Source: Iamia sp038233075 (lineage in GTDB: Bacteria > Actinomycetota > Acidimicrobiia > Acidimicrobiales > Iamiaceae). Taken from it: a stretch of DNA of 64,000 nucleotides. Numbering within the stretch: position 1 is the first letter of the stretch; each line of letters opens with the position of its first letter. Where the stretch lies: NCBI GenBank assembly GCA_038233075.1, contig JBBSMQ010000012.1, forward strand, positions 1-64,000, read 5' to 3'. Under the pieces are notes generated by a model, which saw nothing but the letters and a program-made list of their open reading frames with translations, did not search any database and had not been told where the DNA came from. This document shows, one piece after another, positions 1-9,103 of this stretch. The translations under genes and the position numbers were made by a program.

Positions 1-1
1 C

Positions 2-2206
2 CACGGCGCGGGCGGCGGGGCCGGGGCGGGTGTCGTCGGGGCCCGGTCCCCCGACGTCCTGGGCCGGCCGGTGGCCGCGCCCCCCCCCGGCGCCCGGTAC
101 TGGCCCGACCGCGGCGCCGCCGGCGGCGACCTCTCCCCCCGGGGGCTGGCGGCCGCCTTCGTCTTCTCCCTCGAGCGGCTGCGGCCGGCGGTCGACGACG
201 CCTACGACCGGCTCCTGGCCCGGGTCTCCGACGCCGCCGGCCGCGAGTACTGGGTCAACCGCATCCGGCGGGGAGGGGGCATCCTCGACCTCGACCGCAA
301 CCTGCTCGCCAGCGGCGAGGCGTGGGGCCGGGGCTGCAGCACCTTCGACGCCGGCCGATGCCTGCTGCCCGTCCCCAACGATGCCTACACGTTGTCGGAC
401 CCGTCCACCGACACCGGCCGGCGGGTCGTGTTCAAGTCGCCGTGGGTGCCCGCCCCCGAGGGCGGTCCCGCGTTCGACCCCACCGAGTGGAACCGCCAGG
501 ACGGCTTCAGCCCCGGCTCGGCCATCCTCGTCGCCAGCAACGGCATCGACCCGGCGCAGTCCGGGCTCCCGCCCCTGACCGACATCGGATCGTCCCTCGA
601 CGCCGGCTCGCCCATCGTCCTGGTCGACGTCGACACCGGTGCGCGGGTCCCGTTCTGGGCCGAGCTCGACGCCAACGCCCCGACCGACGCAGAACGGGCG
701 CTGTTCATCCGTCCGGCCCGGAACCTCCGCGACGGCCACACCTACGCGGTGGGCATCGGGGCAGTGCGCGACGCCTCCGGCGCCGCCGTCCCGGCCCCGC
801 CGGGCTTCGCACGCTGCACGAGCGGCGCACCCCAGCCCAGCCGGCGGGTCCGGGAAGAGTGCGAGGCCGGCCAGCAGGCGCGGGACGAGGTGGCCGCGGC
901 CGGCATCCCGGTCGCGGACCAGTACGTGGCATGGAGCTTCACCGTGGCCAGCACCCGCAACTTGGCCGAGCGGGCCGTCCACATGCGCGACGAGACCCTC
1001 GGGGGTGCGTCGGGACAAATCCCCGCACCGTTCACCGTGACCAGCAGCGAACGCAACGACGAGGACGGCACGACCCGGATCGACGGGACATTCGAGGTTC
1101 CCAGCTACCTCACCGGGACAGGCGCCCCCGGGTCCCGCCTTAACCTGGGCCCCGACGACCTGCCGGAGGTGAACGGCAGCTCCACGGCGCCGTTCACCTG
1201 CACCATCCCGGATGCGGCGGCCAGCACCCCGGCCCGACCCAGCCTCTACGGCCACGGCCTGCTGGGCACGGGGAGCCAGGCCAACTCGGGGTACGTGCGG
1301 GTCTTCGCGGCCGAGCACGACCTCGTCCTGTGTGGCACCGACTACATCGGCCTGTCCTCGGAGGACCTGCCCAACACCGTCGGCATCATCGGAGACCTGT
1401 CGCGGTTCCCCGAGCTGGTCGACCGCAACCAGCAGGGCCTGCTCAACCAGATGGTCCTGGGCCGGCTGATGACGCTTCCGGGTGGGTTCACCAGCGACGC
1501 CAGCTTCCAGAACGACCTCGGCGCCCCGCTCATCGACCTGACCAGCGAGCTCTTCTACTACGGCAACAGCCAGGGCGGGATCATGGGTGGGGCCCTGATG
1601 GCGCTGAGCACCGACATCCGGCGGGGCGTGCTCGGCGTGCCCGGGATGAACTACAGCACCCTGCTCCAGCGCAGCGTCGACTTCGACCCCTTCTTCGGCC
1701 TGCTGGCCGCTCGGTACCCGAGCGCCCTCGACCGCACGATCATGATCTCGATGATCCAGATGCTGTGGGACCGGGGCGAGGCCAACGGCTACGCCAACCA
1801 CGTCACCGCCGACCCACTGCCCGGCACCCCCACCCACGAGGTGCTGCTGCACGTGGCCTTCGGCGACCACCAGGTGGCCCAGATCACCGCCGACAACATG
1901 GCCCGCAGCTACGGGGCGGCCACCAACGACCCACCCCTGGCACCGGGCCGGGTCCCCGACGTGACCCCGCTGTGGGGCATCGACCGCATCGACGCCTACC
2001 CCCATGCCGGCTCCGCCCTCATCTACTGGGACAGTGGCACGCCGACGCCGCCGATCGTGAACCAACCCAACCGGGCCGGCGACGACCCCCACGGTGATCC
2101 CCGCAACGACCCCGACGCCCGGGTCCAGATGAGCGACTTCCTCCGTCCCGGGGGGACCGTCACCGACGTGTGCGGCGGGGCGCCCTGCGTGGCCGACCGT
2201 GAGTGA
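2..2206 (+). CDS. Secreted DUF4214-type / alpha-beta hydrolase-like protein, 5' end outside window
   Basis: The reading frame is open to the left edge; the first internal start codon is a GTG at 71, so the true start probably lies outside. The first ~45 residues after that GTG resemble the end of a DUF4214 repeat (Y-W-V-N-R-I, then an L-L-A-S-G-E-A-W block). The rest (~600 residues) is a single hydrolase-like domain: Y-G-H-G-L-L-G around residue 393, then a nucleophile-elbow-like G-N-S-Q-G-G near residue 498, and a possible catalytic His in F-G-D-H. No transmembrane segment follows. The same DUF4214 module occurs in the 48289-50454 protein. Substrate is unknown; esterase or lipase activity is inferred from the elbow only. 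Confidence 0.6.
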   Translation, partial: HGAGGGAGAGVVGARSPDVLGRPVAAPPPGARYWPDRGAAGGDLSPRGLAAAFVFSLERLRPAVDDAYDRLLARVSDAAGREYWVNRIRRGGGILDLDRNLLASGEAWGRGCSTFDAGRCLLPVPNDAYTLSDPSTDTGRRVVFKSPWVPAPEGGPAFDPTEWNRQDGFSPGSAILVASNGIDPAQSGLPPLTDIGSSLDAGSPIVLVDVDTGARVPFWAELDANAPTDAERALFIRPARNLRDGHTYAVGIGAVRDASGAAVPAPPGFARCTSGAPQPSRRVREECEAGQQARDEVAAAGIPVADQYVAWSFTVASTRNLAERAVHMRDETLGGASGQIPAPFTVTSSERNDEDGTTRIDGTFEVPSYLTGTGAPGSRLNLGPDDLPEVNGSSTAPFTCTIPDAAASTPARPSLYGHGLLGTGSQANSGYVRVFAAEHDLVLCGTDYIGLSSEDLPNTVGIIGDLSRFPELVDRNQQGLLNQMVLGRLMTLPGGFTSDASFQNDLGAPLIDLTSELFYYGNSQGGIMGGALMALSTDIRRGVLGVPGMNYSTLLQRSVDFDPFFGLLAARYPSALDRTIMISMIQMLWDRGEANGYANHVTADPLPGTPTHEVLLHVAFGDHQVAQITADNMARSYGAATNDPPLAPGRVPDVTPLWGIDRIDAYPHAGSALIYWDSGTPTPPIVNQPNRAGDDPHGDPRNDPDARVQMSDFLRPGGTVTDVCGGAPCVADRE

Positions 2207-2209
2207 GGC

Positions 2210-3829
2210 TCAGCCGGCGTTCGGCTCGTAGGTGTCGATCAGCAGGGTGCCGTCGTCGGCGGGCACGAAGGTGATGCGGACCCGTTCCTGGCTGCTCCCG
2301 CCGCGGCTGCGGACGAAGAGGAGTTGCGCCGCCACCGCCCGGGCGTCGGCATCGACGTCCGGACGCCCCAGCACCTCGACCGAGCGGAACTGGTCCCAGA
2401 ACTCGGTGTAGCCCGCGAAGGGCTGGCGATCCTGGTAGGCCGGTGACAGCCGGTCGTAGCCTGCCTCGAGGTCACCGTCGTCGACCAGGTCGTAGTAGTC
2501 GGTGACCGCGGCGCGCAGCTGGTCCGCGCTCGGCGCCCCGCCGGCCTCGGTGGTCACCGGGGCCTCGGTGGTCGTGGTGGGGGCTTCGGTGGTGGTGGTC
2601 GGCTCGTCGATTGACGACGGGGGTGAGGTGGCCGGCTCGGTGGTGGTCGTCGTCGTCGTGGTCGACGAGGGCGCCTCGGTGGTGGTGGTCGACGACGTCG
2701 CGGTGGTCGACGACCCCGTGGCCACCTCGGGAGCGTCGTCACCGCCGCGGGTCAGCGCCCACACCACCACCCCGGCCAGCAGGATCACGGCGACGGCCAC
2801 CAGTGTCCCGACCAGCACCAGAGATCGCCGGTCGGCGTCCTCGGCCTCACCCGGGGCCGAGATAGGCGCCGGCGCCGGGTCGAGGGCGGGCTCCGGGTCC
2901 GGCGCTTGGGGCGGGGCGGGGGCGACCGCTACGGGCTCGGTGAGCTCGTCCACGGGCGGGGCCGCGACCGCCAGGGCCGCAGGGTGCAGCGCCTCCAGGC
3001 GGAGGCGCAGGTCGTTGGCGGTCTGGGGTCGGTCGGCCGGGTCCTTGGCCAGGGCCGCCTCGACCACCTCGGCGAGGGCGGGGGCCACACCGAGGGGACG
3101 CAGGTCGGGCGGCGGCTGGGTCATGACCCGACCGATGCGGGCCGCGAAGGACTCACCCTCGGTCCCGGCGAAGGGCGCCTGGCCGCGAAGAGCGGCGTGG
3201 AGGGTCGCGCCCAGGCCGTAGACGTCCGACGCGGGGGTGGCGGGGTCGCCCCCGAGCACCTCGGGGGCGGCGTAGCCGATGGTGGCCCGGACCGACCCGG
3301 TCGTGGTCGTGGCCGCATCGACGAGACGGGCGATGCCGAAGTCCGTGAGCTGGGGCTCGCCGTACTCCGACATGAGCACGTTGGCCGGCTTCACGTCGCG
3401 GTGGAGGACCCTGGCGGCGTGGGCCGCGGCCAGGCCGCTGGCCACCCGGGCGCCGATGCGGGCCACCTCCGCCGCCGGCAGCGGACCGTGGTCGCGGATC
3501 CGATCGTGGAGCGAGCCGCCCGGCACGTAGGGCATGACCAGGTAGGGGTGACCGTCGGCGGTCACCCCGGCGGAGAAGGCGGCGACGATGTTGGAGTGGT
3601 TCGACAGCCGCCCCATGGCGGTGACCTCTCGCCGCCACAGCTCCACCGCCCGCTCGTCGGCCCCGGGGGCGGAGAGGACCTTGACGGCGACGTCGCGGCC
3701 CAGGTCCCCCTGGTGGCCCCGATAGACGACCCCGAAGCCGCCCCGACCGATGATCTGGAGGTCATCGACACCGGGCACCGTCGGGCTGGCGGGGGGCGGG
3801 CCCACGGGGCTGGAGGTCCGATCGGGCAT
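2210..3829 (-). CDS. Transmembrane serine/threonine protein kinase (PknB type)
   Basis: Cytosolic kinase domain, one transmembrane helix, then an extracellular part. From the ATG at 3829 (539 aa): G-loop G-R-G-G-F-G near residue 28, VAVK lysine near 50, H-R-D-V-K-P-A-N catalytic loop near 143-150, D-F-G near 163, helix at about 338-360. The outer part is a Thr/Glu/Pro-rich linker (~405-470) and a ~100-residue C-terminal domain of NTF2-like character. An upstream ATG at 3916 has a strong GGAGGT site, but the 29 extra codons are rich in rare codons (agg, cca, caa, gga). The 3829 start has a TACGGT box 7 nt upstream, as in other genes here, so I prefer 3829. Target and ligand are unknown. Confidence 0.9.
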   Translation of the reverse strand: MPDRTSSPVGPPPASPTVPGVDDLQIIGRGGFGVVYRGHQGDLGRDVAVKVLSAPGADERAVELWRREVTAMGRLSNHSNIVAAFSAGVTADGHPYLVMPYVPGGSLHDRIRDHGPLPAAEVARIGARVASGLAAAHAARVLHRDVKPANVLMSEYGEPQLTDFGIARLVDAATTTTGSVRATIGYAAPEVLGGDPATPASDVYGLGATLHAALRGQAPFAGTEGESFAARIGRVMTQPPPDLRPLGVAPALAEVVEAALAKDPADRPQTANDLRLRLEALHPAALAVAAPPVDELTEPVAVAPAPPQAPDPEPALDPAPAPISAPGEAEDADRRSLVLVGTLVAVAVILLAGVVVWALTRGGDDAPEVATGSSTTATSSTTTTEAPSSTTTTTTTTEPATSPPSSIDEPTTTTEAPTTTTEAPVTTEAGGAPSADQLRAAVTDYYDLVDDGDLEAGYDRLSPAYQDRQPFAGYTEFWDQFRSVEVLGRPDVDADARAVAAQLLFVRSRGGSSQERVRITFVPADDGTLLIDTYEPNAG

Positions 3830-3836
3830 GAGAGCC

Positions 3837-3842
3837 ACCGTA
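3837..3842 (-). promoter_or_regulatory. -10 box of a leaderless promoter for the kinase
   Basis: TACGGT on the minus strand, 7 nt before the ATG at 3829. It matches the TANNNT spacing seen at a dozen other starts in the window. Confidence 0.5.
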
Positions 3843-3976
3843 CCCAGGGCCCTCGGCGTCCATCCCGTCGCCGCCGGTTGCTCGGCTGGCCCCCTCGGGG
3901 GCTGGGACCGGGACATCGCCACCTCCGAGAAGATCATCGTTGCGGCCACCACCTACGACGCCGACCGGTGGCCCGG

Positions 3977-4003
3977 TAGGGTGGAAACCTGACGGATCGT
4001 CAG
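3977..4003 (+). promoter_or_regulatory. Promoter and palindromic operator of the DUF35-thiolase operon
   Basis: A TAGGGT -10 box (3977-3982) is followed by CTGACG-GAT-CGTCAG (3989-4003), a perfect palindrome at the expected transcription start. The gene has a ~36-nt leader with GGAG at 4015-4018. The same palindrome occurs at 11111-11129 in the promoter of the fadE30-like operon, so one TetR-like repressor may control both (inference). Confidence 0.65.
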
Positions 4004-4024
4004 ATCACCACCCCGGAGACCCCG

Positions 4025-4468
4025 ATGCCCGCCCCCGCCCCCGCTCTCGGCGCCGACGGCTGGTTCACCACCGAACCCGAGCCCGCCCTGATCGGGCACC
4101 GCTGCCCGGCGTGCGCCACCGTGGCCTTTCCCCGACCTCCGTTGGGGTGCCCCAACCCAACCTGCGGCTCCGATGAGATGGAGCCCACGCCGCTGTCGCG
4201 CCGGGGCCGCATCTGGTCCTACACCGACGCCCGGTACCCGCCACCGGCGCCGTACATCCCGCCCACCGGCGAGCACGAGCCCTTCTGCATCGCTGCGGTG
4301 GAGCTGCCGGCGGAGAAGATCATCGTGCTGGGCCAGGTGGTGGCCGGGGTGACCGTCGACGATCTGGCCGTGGGCCAGGAGGTCACCGTCACCATCGAGA
4401 TCCTGTTCACCGACGACGAGGCCGAGCACCAGATCTTCAAGTGGCAACCCGTGGAGGAGAACCGATGA
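4025..4468 (+). CDS. DUF35 zinc-ribbon / OB-fold protein, thiolase partner
   Basis: 147 aa. The N-terminal part has a rubredoxin-like zinc ribbon (C-P-A-C near residue 24 and C-P-N-P-T-C near 44), followed by an OB-fold with the typical G-R-I-W-S-Y-T start. Proteins of this family (ChsH2-like, DUF35) bind acyl-CoA and form complexes with thiolase-like lipid-transfer proteins in steroid side-chain and related acyl-CoA degradation. The stop codon overlaps the start of the next gene by four bases (ATGA), which supports coupled translation and a physical complex. ATG at 4025 has GGAG 6 nt upstream. Exact acyl-CoA substrate cannot be read from the sequence. Confidence 0.88.
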   Translation: MPAPAPALGADGWFTTEPEPALIGHRCPACATVAFPRPPLGCPNPTCGSDEMEPTPLSRRGRIWSYTDARYPPPAPYIPPTGEHEPFCIAAVELPAEKIIVLGQVVAGVTVDDLAVGQEVTVTIEILFTDDEAEHQIFKWQPVEENR

Positions 4469-5658
4469 CGACCCCCGATCCCGTCGCCGTCCTGGGTGTG
4501 GGCATGCACCCCTGGGGCAAGTGGGGGAAGAACTTCGTCGAGTACGGCCGCATCGCCGCCCGCCAAGCCCTGGCCGACGCTGGGGTCGACTGGACCGACA
4601 TCGACTTCGTCGCCGGGGCCGACACCATGCGCAACGGCTATCCGGGTTACGTGGCGGGGGCGACCTTCGCCCAGGCCCTGGGCTGGACCGGCAGCCGGGT
4701 GGCGTCGTGCTACGCCGCCTGCGCCTCGGGGGTCACCGCCCTGGAGGCGGCTCGCACCCGCATCCTGGCCGGCCTGTCGGACCTGGCCCTGGTGGTCGGG
4801 GCCGACACCACCCCCAAGGGCTTCCTCGCCCCCAACGCCGGCGACCGCCCGACCGACCCCGACTGGCTGCGCTTCCGCCTGTTCGGGGCGACCAACCCCA
4901 CCTACTTCGCGCTCTACGCCCGGCGTCGCATGGACCTCTGGGGCGCCACCGACGAGGACTTCGCGCGGGTCAAGGTGAAGAACGCCCGCCATGGCATGGC
5001 CAACCCCAACGCTCGGTACCAGCAGGAGGTCACCGTCGACGAGGTGCTCAACAGCCCCGTGGTGGCCTCACCGCTGCGGTTGCTCGAGATCTGCGCCACC
5101 TCAGACGGGGCCGCCGCGGTGGTGCTGGCCTCGGAGTCAGCCGCCCGCCGGCTGGGGAGCGACGGGGTGACCATCCGGGCCGTGTCGACGGTGACGCCCA
5201 CCTACCCCAACACCGTGCCCGACCTGCCCGACCTGGCCACCGACTCGGCCGCGGTCGTACCCGCCCCCGATGCCACCTTCAAGGCCTCCATCGCGCAGGC
5301 CTGTTACGAGGAGGCCGGCATCGGCCCCGACGACCTCTCCCTCGCCGAGGTCTACGACCTCTCCACCGCCATGGAGCTGGACTGGTACGAGGACATCGGT
5401 CTGTGTGGCGCGGGCGAGGCCGAGAAGCTGCTGCGCGACGGTGCCACCGAGATCGGCGGGCGCATCCCCGTCAACGCCTCGGGCGGCCTGGCCAGCTTCG
5501 GCGAGGCCGTCCCCGCCCAGGCCCTGGCCCAGGTGTGCGAGGTCACCTGGCAGCTGCGAGGCCAGGCCGGCGACCGCCAGGTCGAGGGCGCCCGCACCGG
5601 CATCACCGCCAACCAGGGCCTGTTCGGCCACGGCTCCTCGGTGCTCCTCGCCCGCTGA
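4465..5658 (+). CDS. Thiolase-like lipid-transfer protein (SCP-x/Ltp type)
   Basis: 397 aa, starting at the ATG that overlaps the DUF35 stop. Thiolase fold: the conserved S-C-Y-A-A-C-A-S-G loop places the presumed nucleophile at Cys86, and the C-terminal domain has N-A-S-G-G near residue 340 and G-L-F-G-H-G-S-S near the end. The classic thiolase C-x-G cysteine at the C-terminus is absent, as in the Ltp branch. With its DUF35 partner it probably carries out thiolytic or retro-aldol cleavage of a CoA ester; established examples act on cholesterol side chains (Ltp2-ChsH2). Whether this is a thiolase or an aldolase cannot be decided by eye. Confidence 0.85.
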   Translation: MTTPDPVAVLGVGMHPWGKWGKNFVEYGRIAARQALADAGVDWTDIDFVAGADTMRNGYPGYVAGATFAQALGWTGSRVASCYAACASGVTALEAARTRILAGLSDLALVVGADTTPKGFLAPNAGDRPTDPDWLRFRLFGATNPTYFALYARRRMDLWGATDEDFARVKVKNARHGMANPNARYQQEVTVDEVLNSPVVASPLRLLEICATSDGAAAVVLASESAARRLGSDGVTIRAVSTVTPTYPNTVPDLPDLATDSAAVVPAPDATFKASIAQACYEEAGIGPDDLSLAEVYDLSTAMELDWYEDIGLCGAGEAEKLLRDGATEIGGRIPVNASGGLASFGEAVPAQALAQVCEVTWQLRGQAGDRQVEGARTGITANQGLFGHGSSVLLAR

Positions 5659-5694
5659 CCGGCTGCGCCCACGGGCCGTCCCGGTGGTGACCGG

Positions 5695-5700
5695 TACGAT
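5695..5700 (+). promoter_or_regulatory. -10 box of a leaderless promoter
   Basis: TACGAT followed by 6 nt and the ATG at 5707. The same TACGAT-CTGCCC-ATG string precedes the Lrp gene at 29404. Confidence 0.5.
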
Positions 5701-5706
5701 CTGCCC

Positions 5707-6156
5707 ATGCTCCGCATCTCCGCGCGTCCGTCGCTGGTGCGCGGCGCTCGCCTTGTGCTCACCCTCGTGGCCGTCGGGATCGTGCTCGGCGGGTGCGGAT
5801 CGAGCGACGACGGATCCACCGCCGAGATCACGACCACGACCGCCGCGTCCGCGTCGGCGGAGGGCGCCACCAGCACCACTGCGAGCCCCGACCCGGCGGA
5901 CCTGACGCTCACGTCGTCGGCCTTCGATGACGGCGCGAGCCTGCCAGCCCGCTTCTCGTGCACTGCGGAGGGCGTGTCGCCGCCTCTGTCGTGGTCTGGC
6001 CTCCCCGAGGGCACCACGTCGCTGGCACTGCTCGTGGTGGACTCCGGTGCGTCGTCGGCGACGGCCGTGCCGTGCCACTCGCCCGCGAACCGGGCCCGCG
6101 GAACCGTCACCCGTCATCCCCATGCTGGGCGTCAGTGGTCATCGCTGGTGGATTGA
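5707..6156 (+). CDS. Lipoprotein with truncated YbhB/YbcL (PEBP) domain
   Basis: 149 aa. A signal peptide ends in a lipobox (V-L-G-G-C, Cys at ~30), then a Thr/Ala linker. From residue ~66 the sequence matches the first half of the phosphatidylethanolamine-binding fold (F-D-D-G-A-S-L-P, then S-P-P-L-S-W-S-G-L-P-E-G-T). After L-L-V-V-D (~112) similarity stops: the D-P-D-A and H-W ligand-site strands, about 80 residues, are missing, and no other frame restores them. Probably a remnant of a once complete lipoprotein. It has its own -10 box and lies directly before ltrA. Confidence 0.65.
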   Translation: MLRISARPSLVRGARLVLTLVAVGIVLGGCGSSDDGSTAEITTTTAASASAEGATSTTASPDPADLTLTSSAFDDGASLPARFSCTAEGVSPPLSWSGLPEGTTSLALLVVDSGASSATAVPCHSPANRARGTVTRHPHAGRQWSSLVD

Positions 6157-6202
6157 CGCCGATGGTGACAGCCGACGCCATGGAACCTCTGGGGGACGGC
6201 GC

Positions 6203-7273
6203 GTGAGGGGCATCGAGGTCCCGGCTCGGACCGAGGACTTCACCGCCGATCCGGTCGAGCTGTTCTTCGACCTGGCCTACGTCTTCGCCTTCTCGCAGCT
6301 GGTCTCGGTGCTGATCGACGATCCGACGTGGGCCGGCGTCGGGGAGGTGGCGCTGCTGTTCGGCCTCCTGTGGCTGCCGTGGCAGCAGCTCACGTGGTCG
6401 GCCAACGCGGTCTCGGGCAACGGGCGGGCGGTGCGTCTCGTGTTCCTCGGGGCCACCGCCGCGAGCGTGCCCATGGCCGCGGCCACCTCGTCGGCACTCG
6501 AGTCCGGCGGCCTCCTCTTCGCCCTCTGCCTGGCCGTCATCATGGGCCTCGGGTTCTGGATCCAGGCCCTCGGGGTGGACGACGGGGGCGAGCGGCGGGC
6601 CACCGTCGTGCGGTGGGTCGTGCCCAACGTCGTCGGCATCGGCGTGCTCGTGGCCGGCGCACTCGTCCACGGGGACGCCCGCATCGCCCTCTGGCTGGTC
6701 ACCGTCGCCATCGTGGTCGGCGCCATGGTGCGCGCCGGTCGGGGCGAGTGGCTGATCCGCTCCGGTCACATGGCCGAGCGCCACGGGCTCATCGTGATCG
6801 TCGCCCTGGGCGAGGTCATCGTCGCCATCGGCCTGCCGGTGGTGGAGGCCCTGGAGGGCGACGAGGGCATCTCGGGCCTGACCGTGGTCGCCCTGGTCGC
6901 CTCCGGCGCCTTCGCCGCCCTGCTCTGGTGGTCGTACTTCGACCGTCCTGGTCCGGCCCTGGAGCACCGTGGCGGCGAGGTCGAGAGCGACCGTGACCGG
7001 GGTCGCTACGTGCGCGACGTCTACACCGCCGCCCACGCCCCGTTGGTGGCCGGGGTCATCCTCTCGGCCGCCGCCCTGGAGGAGATCGCCCTCCACCCCG
7101 GCGACCCCGTCGACCTCTCCTTCCGGCTGATGCTCGCCGGGGGCCTCACGCTCGGCGTGGTCGGTGTGGCGATCGCGGTCTGGCGCGCCTTCCGGGCCGT
7201 CGCCCGTGAGCGCCTCGTCGCCGTAGCCGTGATCGCGGTGGCCGCCGTCGGTGCTGCTCCGTCGCCGGTGTGA
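6203..7273 (+). CDS. Low temperature requirement A (LtrA) family membrane protein
   Basis: Start GTG at 6203 with GGGGGA upstream; 356 aa to the stop at 7271-7273. The N-terminus has the LtrA signature P-V-E-L-F-F-D-L-A-Y-V-F-A-F-S-Q, and H-G-L-I-V-I-V-A-L-G-E lies near residue 195. About nine hydrophobic helices are visible. The annotated frame ends in an abrupt A-P-S-P-V. Shifting one frame near 7250 continues with a hydrophobic helix and a V-E-H-L-R-I-E-R end, stopping at 7344, which is the expected last helix. Either the gene has a 3' frameshift or the base call is wrong. The molecular function of LtrA proteins is poorly defined. Confidence 0.85.
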   Translation: MRGIEVPARTEDFTADPVELFFDLAYVFAFSQLVSVLIDDPTWAGVGEVALLFGLLWLPWQQLTWSANAVSGNGRAVRLVFLGATAASVPMAAATSSALESGGLLFALCLAVIMGLGFWIQALGVDDGGERRATVVRWVVPNVVGIGVLVAGALVHGDARIALWLVTVAIVVGAMVRAGRGEWLIRSGHMAERHGLIVIVALGEVIVAIGLPVVEALEGDEGISGLTVVALVASGAFAALLWWSYFDRPGPALEHRGGEVESDRDRGRYVRDVYTAAHAPLVAGVILSAAALEEIALHPGDPVDLSFRLMLAGGLTLGVVGVAIAVWRAFRAVARERLVAVAVIAVAAVGAAPSPV

Positions 7274-7436
7274 CCCTGCTCCTGATGGTGGTCGCAGTCC
7301 TGGTCGCCACCCTCGTGGTCGAGCACCTGCGCATCGAGCGCTGAGGCCCGACCGCGGCGGGGCCCCGGTTCGCGGCGAAGGAGAGCGGGGTACTCCCGGG
7401 AGCGGAGGTCCAGGCGCCCCGACCCGGCCTGGAACG

Positions 7437-8650
7437 ATGATGAGCAGCCCCTACCCCGGACAACGCCCCCGCTCCGTGGACGGGGACCGGCCCGCCATAG
7501 ATCGGCGCACCACCTCCTCCGCAGTGGCCGCCCGGCGGTCCCCCGGCGCCGCCCCCTGGTGCTCCCCGCCGCCCGGACCATCAACCGGGCCGGTCAACCT
7601 TCGGACCGCCCCCGACCGCACGATCCCCGCGGTCGCGGACGGGCCCGCTCCTGGTGCTCGCCGCCGTCATCGTCGTGGTGATGGTGACCGCCGGTGCCCT
7701 GTTGTCGCCGCCCTGAGCGGCGACGGCGGAGCCGACACCGTCCTCGGCGTCGGTCCCCGAAGCGAGCCCGAGGAGCAGTGGAGGGTGGACCTCGACGGCG
7801 AGGACCGGTGGGAGGTGGACGGGGAGCCGGTCGCTGTCTACCGCAACGCCCTGGTGCGACGGATCGACCCCCGGGTGGTCGACCCCGAGGTGGTGCTGCT
7901 CGTCCGAGACGACGACGAGACCACCATCGCGGCCATCGACCCGAGCTCGGGCGACGAGCTGTGGGAGGAGGAGGCCACCGACGCCAATCCCCTGCGGCGA
8001 CGGGGTCCTCACCACCACCCGGCTCTCCGGTTCCTCGGGCGACGAGCCCGGCGAGGTCGTGGCCCGCGACCTCGACGACGGAGCAGAGCGATGGAGCCGA
8101 GATGGCATCGCCGGCTTCTGCGCCGACGGCGAGGTGGCCGTGGCCGAGGACGACGTCGTGGACATCCTGGACGCCGACGATGGCCAGGAGCGCGCCTCGA
8201 TCAAGGTCGGGGCCTCCGACGAGGCGAACGTCGCCTACCCCCTCGATGGCGCCGTCCTGGCCCAGAGCGTCGTCCCCTTCGACGAGGGCGGTGCCGCGAT
8301 CTACCCGCGCGACGGGGGCGAGCCGACGTGGGAGCAGGAGGGGGTGAGCGCCCTGCCGCTCGACGAGGACCGGGTGATCGTCGTCGAACCGGACGACGGA
8401 GAGGTGAGCATCGTCGGCACCGACGGCGAGGAGCGGGGTGAGGCGGTGATCGATTCCCCGGGCAACGACTGCGACGGCGACCTGACCGCCGACACCCTCG
8501 TCGTCTGCGAGACGGGCGAGACCGAGGTCAGCTCCCTGGACGTGGGCGATGGCCTGGACGGTCGATGCGCCGATCGAGGTCGAGCAGGTCGCGGTCGGAG
8601 GTGACCAGGTGTTCCTCACCGACGGCGAGGAGCTCATCGCCTTCGGGTGA
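7437..8650 (+). pseudogene. Membrane-anchored PQQ-like beta-propeller protein, broken into several frames
   Basis: Coherent protein can be read only by changing frame: a transmembrane helix in frame 1 (~7600-7716), W-R-V-D-L-D-G-E plus propeller blades in frame 3 (~7690-8000), then W-S-R-D-G and further D-x-x-D-G-blades in frame 1 (~7990-8545), and a last W-T-V-D-A-P ... L-I-A-F-G blade in frame 2 ending at the TGA 8648-8650. Repeats resemble PQQ/YxWD blades. An ATG at 7437 could be the original start. At least three frame changes are required, each without visible loss of protein sequence, so sequencing error is possible; the same patch holds the shifted ltrA 3' end. Confidence 0.55.
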
Positions 8651-8677
8651 CAGACCCTCGCTCGGTCGCCAGGACCG

Positions 8678-9103
8678 CTAGGCCAGCCAGCGGCTGAGTG
8701 AGTCGACGATCACCGTGGGTTCACCCGCACCCTCGGCCTCGACGGTGATGCGGATGGTGGTCTGCACCCCGCCGCGCACCTCCTCGGCCGCGGTGATCCG
8801 GGCGCGGGCCCGCACCCGACCTCCGACCGTCACGGCGACCGGAAACCGGACCGAGCCGGTGCCGTAGTTCACACCGCTGCCGACGCCCCGCACCTCCAGC
8901 AGCCGGGGCAGGAACAGGTTGGTCAACGAGAGCAGCAGCCACGGGGACACCACACCGTCGGCCGGGACGGCGTCACCGGTGGCCTCGGCGTAGAGGGCGA
9001 CCTGCTCAGCGGTGACCGTCTCCCACGCGGTGGCGCCGAGATCGGTGCCGACGGAGTCGCGCACGGCGTCGAGCCCGTCGAGGGCCGTGGGGGGCCCGGT
9101 CAC
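8678..9103 (-). CDS. MaoC/NodN-like hot-dog dehydratase lacking the catalytic loop
   Basis: 141 aa with the R-hydratase layout: Y-A-E-A-T-G-D near residue 39, then the central helix L-L-L-S-L, then N-Y-G-T-G-S-V-R-F-P, the usual strand of NodN/MaoC proteins. In active hydratases A-T-G-D is followed by about 12 residues with the catalytic His (x-H-x-D-P) and a G-x-x-A-H-G turn. Here only about 7 residues separate A-T-G-D from the helix and no His is present. It may be a non-catalytic relative or bind acyl-CoA. The start overlaps the SDR stop by four bases. Last gene of the fadE30-like operon. Confidence 0.7.
   Translation of the reverse strand: MTGPPTALDGLDAVRDSVGTDLGATAWETVTAEQVALYAEATGDAVPADGVVSPWLLLSLTNLFLPRLLEVRGVGSGVNYGTGSVRFPVAVTVGGRVRARARITAAEEVRGGVQTTIRITVEAEGAGEPTVIVDSLSRWLA

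Noticed and set aside
2540..2740. Short GC-rich tandem repeats that look like a repeat array or CRISPR
   Set aside because: They are imperfect codon repeats for Thr/Glu/Ala in the extracellular linker of the kinase; there are no constant repeat-spacer units.
3830..3916. Kinase start at 3916 behind a strong GGAGGT site
   Set aside because: The 29 added codons have many rare codons and low GC3, and the inner ATG at 3829 has the local leaderless box. The SD match may be chance, so confidence is moderate.
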